DNA of 64,000 nt from Trematomus loennbergii (Eukaryota; Chordata; Actinopteri; Perciformes; Nototheniidae): positions 13,176,434-13,240,433 of the forward strand of contig JAAOOA010000033.1 of NCBI GenBank assembly GCA_012861695.1, in the 5' to 3' direction. Positions 37,300-49,400 of this stretch are shown in pieces. The notes under the pieces were generated by a model, which saw only the letters and a list, made by a program, of their open reading frames with translations, did no database searches and was not told the DNA's origin. Positions within the stretch are counted from its first letter, which is position 1; the number at the start of each line of letters is the position of its first letter. The position numbers and the translations under genes were made by a program.

Positions 37300-38020
37300 T
37301 ATAATCACAGTTGTTGAAAACTCTGAAGATGCACATGTATATTCATAAATTAAGGCCAGTGGACTAAAATATAATATCTGGTAATTAGAGAGCGTGCAAA
37401 ACGATCATGGTTCGAGCCATTTCTGCAGTGGCTGCAGTGTTTGTTTGGTAGACTTTGAAGGCATTAGACGCCAATAAGATCCACAGACTTGAATACCACA
37501 CAGGGTGATGACTCACTCTGTCAATAAAATGTTGAAAGTGGCAAATGATCTTTGGGCCTCTGCAGCTGCTGTCCTTTGAAGGGAAATATTAGCTTGCAGT
37601 ACAGGTTTCCTCTGCAGACTGAGCAGAGATGATGAGTTTGTGTGACCTCCGTTTTATCAGATTTCCAATAAGATATCCTTGTTCATAAGTGTATATTTGA
37701 AGGACCTGAATTGTCAACTGCGTGTATGTTAAAAAAGTAAATTAGTAATCCTTATTTGATCATTCTGTAAACGTTTTTTATTTGGACTAACCCTAACCCT
37801 TCAGCTCTGATGACCTAGGTTTTCAGTTAATGTCTGAAATGTCGGAACTATGACTCTAGTTATTGTATTAAACATAATACCCGCAAGAGGATATTCGGTG
37901 TGCTGATAGAAAGTAAACAACTGGAGCTGAATACATCTCTCTTAGGAATCTGAACAGGTTAACTATAAAATACCAGACAGAACAAAATAAAACTAGTATA
38001 ATCATCTTGAGATAAATAGG
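37300..38020. other. Region downstream of galnt10, nothing recognised
   Basis: No coding segment or repeat boundary is supported. The stretch 37420-37680 has balanced composition and may be conserved noncoding DNA, but that is a guess. Confidence 0.4.
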
Positions 38021-38024
38021 GACA

Positions 38025-38944
38025 TACCTGTTTCATTTTGTTGCTTTATTGTTCAGTAAAAAAATGCACTTTAAAGACGAGTCTGTACAAGATTGTGTTG
38101 ATTTTATAAAAGCAATTAATCTTCACACTGTGCAGGAATACTTGCATTAAAGACGTTTGGCAGTTTTTTCCAGGTTCCATAGAGTTTTGGCTTGCACAAA
38201 GAATGTCGCCATATGTCTTTTACGAACCTTGGATGAAAGAGTAGGAGCAGGTATTTCCCATTGTTGGAATACTTAAGGCAACAATTGAAGATCACGAGGT
38301 GAAAAAAAGGCCAAAGAAAAAGGCAATCCATTAAATCCAGCACAGTTTGAGTTTTTCACTCTTGGAAATGCTTAAGGTCCAACCTTCAGTCTGTAAGAGC
38401 TCTGTGTTTTCTGTGTTTCCAGAGGCAATCAGGCTTCACCATGGTTATCCCAGCCTAGGGGGAACAAAATACACACAATCAATGAAATATTTTTCAGTGT
38501 TTTTTTCAGTGTTTTTAAATTAGTGATTGGTTGACTGTGTGGTGGCATTGGTGCTCAGGTAAGTGTGTCTTTCTTTTACCTTCGCCCTCATCAAAATCTC
38601 ATGCTGAATGATTGTTTTCTGAGTGTTGCTGTGTGTGGTCCGACCAGCTCTATTGCTTCTTGGCCGGCACACTGGATTTCTGCTGGACCACAGAGAATAC
38701 TACTGAAGCAGCACAGTATTCACTTGTAGCTCCCATTCTTATCTGAAAAAACAAACAAACAGTGAACCAGGTTGAATTTAAAGGCAGCAAAGAGAAACGT
38801 AGACAATGTCTTTAAAATGATTGACAGCACCATTTGGTTCCCGAGAAAGCCGGGTCAAATACATGTATTATTTACCTGATCAAGGTGATCATCATGTTGT
38901 GTATTTTTTCTTTGGAAGACATTTCATCTCAACGTCCATCGGCC
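38025..38944 (-). other. Probable galnt10 3' untranslated region
   Basis: This lies directly after the galnt10 stop codon on the minus strand. The reverse complement of TTTATT at 38045-38050 gives an AATAAA polyadenylation signal about 895 bases downstream of the stop, so a transcript end near 38025 is plausible. The end point is inferred and other signals may be used. Confidence 0.4.
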
Positions 38945-39109
38945 TCAGTTGGCACCCCGGTTGAAGTGCTCCAGCACGGTGGCGTTGGTTTTCTCAAACA
39001 GCCACTGCTGGCTGAGAGAGGACGGGTCGCACGTGTTCATGAAGACCCGTCGCTCACTCGGGCTGCTGTCCATACAGCTGTTACTGACGGGGTGGTACAG
39101 ACTTTTATC
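38945..39109 (-). CDS. galnt10 terminal coding exon with stop
   Basis: It encodes [40 protein letters not shown] and [14 protein letters not shown], then TGA at 38945-38947. The SQQW motif is the third lectin repeat, and the end matches the family's short C-terminal tail. The acceptor is CCTCCAG. Intact. Confidence 0.95.
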   Translation of the reverse strand, partial: DKSLYHPVSNSCMDSSPSERRVFMNTCDPSSLSQQWLFEKTNATVLEHFNRGAN

Positions 39110-42100
39110 CTGGAGGAAGGAGAGTAAAGAAAGAACAGCCCTATTCATACAGAGGATGTACATTGTTGTTCTTGATGTGACTTGAAGCATTATCTTCTCA
39201 CAAATGTTAACAATTTGTTCCACTGTTATTATTAAACCATTTAATCCCACTCAACCCATACTTCTTTCAAAAACATTATCCATTTTTTTCCATAATAGTG
39301 GTTGTTGTTTTATTTTATAATTTATTTTCTGTTCCCGGACCATGGTCTTATATTTGATATTGGTTTGATAACAAATCAAACCAAAACAAAGAAAAAGGCG
39401 ATCAAATGGTGAAGAAACAAACTAAAAAAGATTACTTTACAGAACTTTAGGTAATATTTTGAGTTTGACAAGAATACCTCTGGAGCTAATGAAAGGACAT
39501 GAGGTCAGGATTTAGCTCAAATGTTTAATTCAGTGCGGAAAACTAACTATAAAAAGAACAACTGGCATTCCTCATACCTTAAGTCTGGTTTGATCTACAC
39601 CAACTTCTAAGGAAAATATTTCCCTCTCGCTGCTGAATGTGTATATATGTACAGAAATATATTCCCCACAATTGTTCCGTTATACACAACAACAAACAGC
39701 CAAAAGGATAAGCTGAACGATGGTAGAATCACATCACATACTGGCTTTAAAGAAACAGGAACAGGGGTAGGGTAACGTCTGCTGGTTATGCATCCTGAAT
39801 TTGTTTGCACATTCATTCATTACAGTAAATGTTTACCAGATGGCCAACATTATGATGAAATTAGTAATTGACTGACTCAAATTATGCTTAGGTGACCACA
39901 GAAATCACAACAGCAGCACCGTTAGAAGGCAGACAAGAAGAGGCAGCTGTAAATAAAAAAATATTTTTCACTTTCCTCTTCATACCTCTCTGTAGCGCCA
40001 CAGCTGGTTGCCCTTCATGCCGTGACAGTCGTACAGGGTGACAAGGCTGTTGTGAGAGACGGCATCGAAGCAGACCTTCCTTGTGTGCATGGGGTCACCC
40101 ACCCGAATATCCTCCCTCCAACCAAATGTTAACACCTGCAGGGAACACATCTCAACTGTAAAAAAAACATCACACTGTTTCCTTCCTCTGTTGCTCTTTC
40201 CACATTTTCCATTTGCCCTATCACAGTGTTTCTATGTGGAATTTTCCTTATTTGAATTGAGGATATGAGGCTAGTGTGGGACATGTGGTACAGATTGTAA
40301 AGCATGCTGAATGAAATCAAAGTGATTAGGGTCAAGCAATGTGCCAATCACCTGTCCATGGCTCCAGGCCACCTCGCCCCGCCCTTTCACACAGCTCTCC
40401 AGGCGGATGGGGCTTCCTGACACAAAGTGCTTGATCTCCATGCACATCCCACTGGCCATATTCCGTATCTACAAAACACATACACAAAATCACGTGGAGC
40501 CTCAAAAAAACACAGTATAGGTCCCATTAAATATGTTAATCATTCCAGCCACTACTTCGGCATTTACTTTAATCTGTCCCAACCTGACGCATGGATCAAA
40601 GTAACCAAGCAAACTCAATTAATTTGTAATTTGTCTGTCCAATGACCTTGCTCCCTTTCATGTCATGTGATACCTTGCGTGACGAGCGAACCGTTTAATC
40701 AACCTGTACTGTACTGTAGATAGCTGCAGCAAGTTCAGCAGCATTATAAAAAATGTAATAGCTTCAATTTATAATGTACAGCAAACCAAAGAGCGGCGCT
40801 CAAAAGAGAAAGGACAAGAGAGAACAAGGCGATGTAACAGCTAAACAGACAAAATTAGACCGTTTTTTTTGTCATACATCGTCCTCGAAATCGAGCGCTA
40901 ACGTTAGCAATGTTGACGTGCAGCGGCAGCCGGAGCCGGAGGCTAACGATAGCTCACCTGCCTCACCACCATCATTGCCATCTAGCTCCACAAGTGAAGC
41001 TGTATCCGTGGCTGTGCAACCTTCTTCTCCAGCCAGCCAGAAGGAGAGGCTGGATTTGGCTGTGCCCGGCGGTGGTCCAACAGTTCCCCCAAGGGCCCCA
41101 ACCGATAGGGGACTCTATGGCGCTATTGAGACCCCCGACGCCAAGATCAAAAGCTATATTATAGCAACCGGTCCATGTAGGCCTACCGGCCCATTCCCCA
41201 GAGACAAACATCAAGGAAACAGGTGTAATCCTCTTCTTAGTTCGCTGTGCCGTTGTCAGGCTGTGGTGGTTTGAGGCCAGGGCAGGCTGTTGTTGATAGC
41301 TTACATGTATGTGGCGCTTCTGAGTGGTTGTGTATGTCCGCGCGTGTGTGAGCTTATCAGTGTGCGCTTATGTTTGGGGCGATGGGGGGGGGGCCCCAAA
41401 ACAATATTTGCACCGGGGCCAATCACAACCTTGTTACGCCACTGGTTCACAGTATGGTCATGGTGAGTATTCACTTTAAACTGTTTGGTCTTCCGAGAAA
41501 CAGAGTTGGGGAAGTAGCCTTTAGGCCTTTAAAATGTTTTCCATATTATTTAAGGAGCGGTAGAAACTGCTGACATTTTCCAACAGAGGATAAAAATACA
41601 GTTTAAACTTTTCTCTAAGCTAATGAGCAGTTAACATTCATTTCCTCCTTTTTCAGACATTATTTTGTATTTCTCAACTATTGCAAAGTTTAACTAACTT
41701 TTAAAAACCCTGTTAGTGCTGAGAGTGGATGGGAGTACTGTACATTGCCTTATTATAAGATGACTTCATTCTCCCCACCTGTCAGTCAGGTGTGCATTAG
41801 ATCACTAAAATGTGCTCTGCTGATAAAGTTTAATTTACTGTTGTGTTCAGAAACTAGAGATGTGGTACTTTCTAATATCTTCCTATATCCATCCTAGTTT
41901 CGTAAACTAATCCTTACCTCTCCCCATGCAGCTGCTGGAGGCTCCACCATTGGGTAGTGTTTGGGCAGATCCCAGGCCACATTGCTCATAAACCATTTGA
42001 AGCTCTTGCAGTTGAGGCGGTTCCTCAGCTCCTTCTGGGCCGTCATGTCTCCTGCTGACAGGTGACGGTATTCAGGCCGACGCTGGAAGACATATTCGGC

Positions 42101-43328
42101 GTATTCATCCATCCACACCTCTGCCACACGTTTCAGGTTCTGAAATAAAAGAGTCATCCAGACATATTCTTTCACTACAGCAGAGTTTTCTTAGCAGCAT
42201 TTACATTCTGCCAGACTCTCTATGAGCCTACCACACATAAGCACACAATCCCACAGTCCCTGGCAACAAAGAAAATGTTTGGACCATCTTTGGACTGTTT
42301 TGTGCACATAAATGTTTAGATGGTCTGCTGTTAGCAGTGTAGATGTTCCTCGGAGAGCCTGAGCTTACAATGGCATCCATTTTCTGACCCTGCTTTGAAA
42401 TAACCCTACATATCAGTATTTATTTTATGACTTTGCTGCAACTGTAAAAGTGTTTTCCATTGAAATCCATTTTGAGCCAACTGAATTAGAGCCGACCTTG
42501 TTGATACTAAATATGCACTTCTAAGTGGAGTGCTTTAGCACTTTGATAAAAAAGAAAACATTTGTAGAATGATAACAAATAAAAACATCTAACTCTTTAA
42601 CAGCAGTTTCAAATATATGCAGGGAGCAAGACTTCCTTCATTGGTAGTATTTATATAAATGTTCTCTTTCATCCCTTATAATCAGGTTGATTTAGGACCA
42701 TTAGCATTCTACTGAGGTCAAGGTATTCAGAATAAAAAGTCAAAACAAATGCCGGCTTCCTTCAGTTGAATACTGAGGTGAGTACCAGGTATACAGAGGC
42801 ATACAGAATGAATGTTAGGATACACCCTAGAGGATTTAGCACTTATAGACCATTTCCTATTCCGTGTAGCTACTTTGAAGCATACAGGGAACAAAGAAAC
42901 TTAAGCTCATTCTTCACAGTAACACCTGCAACGCATATACTGTACGTTGTAAATAGTGAACACACTGCATACTGCTGCCTTTATCGTCTGGTGGTCTTTT
43001 GTTTGTAGAGTTGACTTGACTGTAAAGTGTTCTTTAGACTGGAGGAGAGTACTTAGAAAAACTACACCATTTTATTATACTGCCCCACTGTAAGACTAGC
43101 TCACAGTAGAACGACGTGTGTACCTGTGTGTGAGTGTATAATATATGTGATGGCGAGTGTACATTCCTTATGTAGTTTATCTACCCTTTCATTTGTGTAC
43201 TTTAGCTTAATGAGATCATTCACTTCGTCATTATTTAATGTATTCAGTTTATTTCGGTTCAGTTTCATTGCAGTGCTGTTCAAGGACACAACAGTTGTTT
43301 TTATATTGTGTGTGTGTGTGTGTGTGTG

Positions 43329-43371
<43 letters not shown>

Positions 43372-43387
43372 TGTGTGTGTGTGGTGT

Positions 43388-43452
<65 letters not shown>

Positions 43453-46400
43453 TGTGTGTGTGTGTGTGTGGTGTGCGTTTGCATATAAATGACTTTTCCA
43501 AATCCCTGTACTCCAATATCTAAAAATGTCCTGAGCTGAAGTATATTTGGTTTCACATCAAGCCATACTTCACACAAAGCCAACAATGCTATTTTATTCT
43601 GGTTCGTAGACTAAATAAAACCCTAATTTAAATGCTGAACAGCCCTGTGTGTGAATACTGCAGGAAACTAATAATGTATAAATCTATTTGGCTGATAAGA
43701 TGGTATTTTTAATTTTGCAAGAGCATAATTGGATTTTGCTTCATGTATTTTCCAATCAAGAAACCTTACCGATAATAACTTTTTCAAAAGACACAAATAG
43801 GAACTGTTAATAAAATAGGACTATTGTGTTGTTGCTGTTAATGAGCCAGGGAGTCTCTGCCATACATACACTTCATAATACCTGATAAAGAACTTGTAAT
43901 ATGCAGACCAGATAGATGGAAAATATAATAATGAAGCAGTCCTCCAGTAAGAAATAGCAGTAATATTATCACTTCCTTTGCCAATCAGCATGTGAAACTG
44001 TGATGTAATGTTGTATGTGGTTCTATAGGAGCATTTTAAAGTCTCACAAAACAACCCCTGAAGATGTTATCAGGGTTAAGCCTTGGAATTGGGTATGACA
44101 TTTTTTAATTGTATTAACAGACCGGATTATAGACTTGGAACATTGCAATTTAACAATGTGGATTTTATACGGCTGGCCCTGTCCAATAAAAAAGACTATA
44201 TTGAGCTGCATCATAGGTAGCCTAAGATCACATTTTTTGTGAAGCTTGGTCAATAAAATGCACTCAATGTCAGGATATCTCTGCAGCATTCAATTTTTAC
44301 CAATATTTTTGAGATCACTTTAAGCCCTAAAACTGTATTAATGTGTAACAAAAAATAGACGGGTTACTCAAGTGTCAGACTGCAAGTGTGCCATGCTATA
44401 TGATTATCAAACATATATGCCCTGAATGTATCAGCAAATATGGATCCATTATGCTTTGATTTGAGCTGCTAACATTATAATAGATGTGTCCTACTTACAA
44501 TATAATGTAATCCAATGTTGTGTGGTGAGTAATATATAATAGACAGCATTACTGACACTGCACCCCTGTTGTAGACTGTTAAAGTACACATACAATCTGT
44601 GACTGATCTGCTGTATTGTATTGTGTCATGATCCGTGAAGGCATACAGTACAGTGTGAAGAATTACCTTCGCCAAGCTGATCCCACCAGGACTTTGTATG
44701 GGACGTACTTCCTATAGATGTGTCCTACCCTCGAGCAAGGAATGTCCTCCATCCGACCACACACACATCCAAACCTACAGGGACATGCAGAAAGAGAGGA
44801 AGATCTTTTTAATCAGACTGATTTATATGCATATAGAATCTTTTTCCATCTAAACATTCAAAGTTGTGGAAAGGTAGAAGAAAGGTGAGGTGAGGAGACG
44901 ATCAAGGAGACGAGCAGGAGATTGATGGCTAAGAAGAAAGAGGCATGAAGTACAGTGGTTCTAACAGGCTTATAAATCCTGGGAGACTTAAAGGAGAGAA
45001 GAGTGTATGTTGAAGGGAGAGGCAATCAAGAAAATGAAAGGATAATGGAAGTAGAAAAGAAGACACCACAAACATATTAAGATATGATGGTGACCTCACT
45101 TCACCTGAGCAGCAGAGTCAGATTAACCCTCCTGTTGTCTTCGAGTCAAATCTGACCGATTTACTACTTTCATAAATCATAACTTTTTTGTTTTACATTC
45201 GATTGCATTAAGGCTTTATGATATCCTTCACAGTAGACAATTGAACATATACAATTGCTGATCACCACTTTCATTGCATTTGGATGATTTAGTCAACTTT
45301 GTAACACCCATGGTGTTCCCATAAGAAAACACACAGAACAATTTGATACATTTGCCGCTCTTATGTGCCCATCCCCCCACATGGATCTATCTGGCACATG
45401 CAATACATGTTCGGTGTCTATTCTTTGTATATTTACTGCAGTTTTTCATGTATACCAGTAGTCTGATACAATATCTACAGTTTGAAAGGGTGTTAAATGA
45501 AATTTGGTGATGAATAATGTTTTTTGTGTTAATGTAATAGCAGTTAAAACAGGACCGGTCAAATTTGACCGCAAACACCAAAGTAAGGGGGGAAACAAAG
45601 ACAATAGGAGGGTTAAAGAAAGCACAAGTCACTTCTTTGGCTAGCGCTCAAACACATTGGACGTGATAGGCTAAGGGGCGGGACATCTCTAAGCGGTTGA
45701 CTAATCATAACAGAGCCGGCCAGCTAACCAATCAGAGCAGACTGGGCTCTGGTTTCAGACAGAGGGTGAAAAGAGGTGGTGCAGCACAGGCAGTATGAGA
45801 AAAGAGAGCACTTTTTAACATTAAAGGATGTAAACATGTCACAGTAGAGGCACAAACATCTGAAAATGAGCATAATAGGGCCCCTTTTAGTCCTTTATGA
45901 CATTGTATACATGTTGCTGATATTTGAAAAAATGGCAACTGCAACACACATTTTACTGGAAAACAAGGCATGGTGTCTTGTTGAAATATTTAAATTACAT
46001 TAGGATATATGTTTTAAGCACAGTAATGTGCTTGTATTTAGTTTTTAAAAATCCTATTTAACAGTAATTGTATTTTGTTTATTTCCCTTTTCCCTTTTCA
46101 ATTTTGCATAAAAGAGACATCTAGCACTGGCTTATCTTTTTAAACCTCCAATAATGACAAAAGTGGTAATTCTCTTTCTTGGCTTTCTTGGTTGAAAATA
46201 AACCTTTGGAAAGAAAGGGTGGCAATGAAGGGGAAGACAATGAGAGGAAGACTTAGAGACAGCAGGCAAGATGGAAAAAAGGTTTTGTTTTAAAGACAAT
46301 AGCAAAATAAAAAATGGAGGGAACATGAAAAGCTTAGTAAGAGAAGAAAGAGGTGTCGGGTTTTCTCTATGCACAGTAAAGCCCTTATAATGTAAATACG

Positions 46401-49400
46401 ATTTAAGCCATTTGAAGGTTAGAGGCATGCTGAAGTTAGTGCAAGTTCATGAACATGGGGGGAGTCTATTTAAACATAAAATATACATATTTTACATATG
46501 ATTTCGAGGAGAGTTCAAAGGGGCTGCAAAGAAAGTGATCAACCTCATGTCCACTTGCCATGACCTGACTTAAGTTTGAGTTCAACTCATTTACATGTGT
46601 GAACAGATGGCGCTACACACTATTTTTAATAAACATAACACTACGTAACCTTATAATCAAGAGAGGTTATGTAGCATTATGTCTGACCTAACAGGAAGGC
46701 CGCCTTGAACTTTATAGAAAAGGTGATTGTACTGGCTGGGTAGGGTGTTTTGAATGAAGGACGATCGCATCCCAAAATTATTGACTATTCAGGCCAAAGC
46801 AAAGGCTCAATCCGTTGCAACAACAAAGTCAGACAAATACAGGACTTTCACAAAGTAAGTCTCCGTAGGCAGGCGTCACATTCTATGGCAGACTGCTTCC
46901 GTAAGTGTGTGGAAATAGGGGAATTACATGTATGTTTAAAAGTGCTTTGAGGGGTCAGGAAGACTGGTAATGTGCTAATGTTAATGCGGTCCAATTAAAA
47001 CGATGACCGCAATTCATGTAATTCTTAACAAGTCAATCTTAACATATTTTACACATTGTTTAACCAAATGCAAAAGTCGTATTAGCCAAAACATTTGTTT
47101 TTCTGAAGCCTAACCAATAAGTTTTGTTGCTCATGTAAACATTAAAAACAAGAAAATAAATGCATGTAAACAGCAGTAACTGTTGTTCTTATTAACTATT
47201 GCGTTTATCTTTTTAAAAAAATCATGTTTCAAACATAAAGTAACATCCGTTCGTGTTACTTGATGAACTGAGGGTAGGATTCAAAGCCACTATTATTTGA
47301 AGTGTTCGGCCTCTAACAAAGCCATCGGTATTTGACAAGTTGTGAGGGAGATTCCGTCAGTTGCCATGGTTAAGGAATCAAAGAAGAATATGAGGTCTAT
47401 TATCTGGGGATGTAGGGGATTAAACAAGTAGTATTGTCCCGAGAGGATGTTCCCAAAGGTTTAAGTGACCTTCTAACCTTTCTCACGACAAACATATTTA
47501 TTCCTTAGCTAAAAACTAGAGTCCAGCAGGAATAGGCTCTTGTGGCGTTTTTATGAAGCCTTGTTTAAAAACTCCTTGCTTCCCTATCATTTGAAATGTT
47601 TCTAACTTTTGGCACCACAACCAGAACTTCTCTGAACTCAGATCACTCAAGTGGAGCTACTCAGCTCACCCAATAGAGAGAAACTACAGAACAACAGAAT
47701 TCACTTGACTGCATGAATAAAACATATTGCTGCAACACAAAATCCATCATTGACTTAAAATGGAACTTGAGCTGTGTCTATTGATGTTTTTTGAATAAAT
47801 AAAACACAAGCACATACAGTGTAATGTTTTCAGTGCTCTGGTAATATGGTTGCTTCAGCTACTTGAATAATAATGACCTAACCAAAGTCAGGAAGAAACA
47901 GGAGTGTAATGTAGGTTTAATTGTTGATTTGTGTGTTGGCTTGGTTTAATTCTAACTTGATAATAACAGAATGTAAAATAGTCCACTTGTAATTAACCAT
48001 TAACTTCGTTTTTATCCCATTTGGACTGTTTGAAAGTGTATTAATAGAAACAAGGATTGGAAAACCAGTGCATTTCATGGTAGCAACAATCTATTTTCAA
48101 GCATATCACTGGCTAATACTGTAAGGTTGATCTAAGTAGGCTACTATCCAAACCTTTGAATGCTACAGAAACAAATACAAAAATAAAAATCATGTCATTT
48201 GTTCTTGTATGCTGTAAGAAAAGTTTTCTTCTTCCAACAGTAGCTTACTTTTACTCATTTTTAGCTCCATCCATAGAGGTTTAATTATTTCTGCCCCCAG
48301 AGCAGCTCTGTGTCTGATGATGGACAGAACTGAAACTCCTATCTGCCATGACGATATAGAAAATCCACCATCAGTTGTATGCCTCGCTCGGCATGTGAGG
48401 TCATATTGCCACTGGGCTCTGTGTGCCTGAATTTCTGACATGAATTCACTGTGTGAGCTGGAAAGGCTTGATGTTCCCATACCAGTGTGACCAGGATGGA
48501 GCTTTAGATTAGCTGTACCAATGAGGCGATTGTGTTTAATATGCCAGCAGAGGCAGGCTGTCCGTGGGAGCAGGAGTTTGGTTGTAAGGATTAGTATGAA
48601 AGCCTGTTAATCTCTTCACCTCAGGAGACTGGGTGTCTGTGATGTATCATCTAATGGGGATCTTAATAAAAAAGGACACCAAATTGAATATCTGTGGGCA
48701 GTAAGTAGGGTTAAGAGGCACAGCTAGACATGTGCTGATAGCAAAATTGTATAACGTAAAAATCATGGCCAAAAGTAATAACCTTGGTATGGAATATTAT
48801 CTCAGTAATTACTTTTTACAAGATAAAAAGCTTCAATACATAATATTAATTATATGATCCACCACAGCTATGGCTACGTTTTGGTTAGGCTTAGGCACAC
48901 AAACGAATTGGTAAAGGTCAGGGAAAGATTGTGGTCATGGTTAATAAAACCAATAGGAAACAGCCAACCCATTAGAAATTCATTATTTTGTTAAAAAGAA
49001 TACAAGTATAAAATAAGAGTGTGTTTTTGGTGTACATTTGGAAACATTGTTCTGTAATGAGACCCCAAAAAGTAATTGTAAGACCTCAGCTATGCAACAA
49101 TGCATGCTCTTAATATAATGAATGCGTCTACAAAAAAGTTTTATTTTATTTTATCAGGGACAAATAAGGGACCTTCAGTGTATTTGAATCAGTCATCATA
49201 TTTTAGTGTTCTTTGAGCTGGGTCATTGATTTTGGGTCAGGTTTTATGAGCTACTTAAAATGTCAAAGAAAAAGTGACCAGAGGGATGAGCAAATACATT
49301 TATAGTAGAACATTAGAAATAGACCCTCAAAAACAAAACAAAGAGTGTGCTTGTTTTACAAGTACAACAAACGGCCCGAGCGAAGAGAAACATGAAGCTT

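Noticed and set aside
43101..43586. Thr/His and Cys/Val repeat ORFs
   Set aside because: Direct translation of the GT microsatellite.
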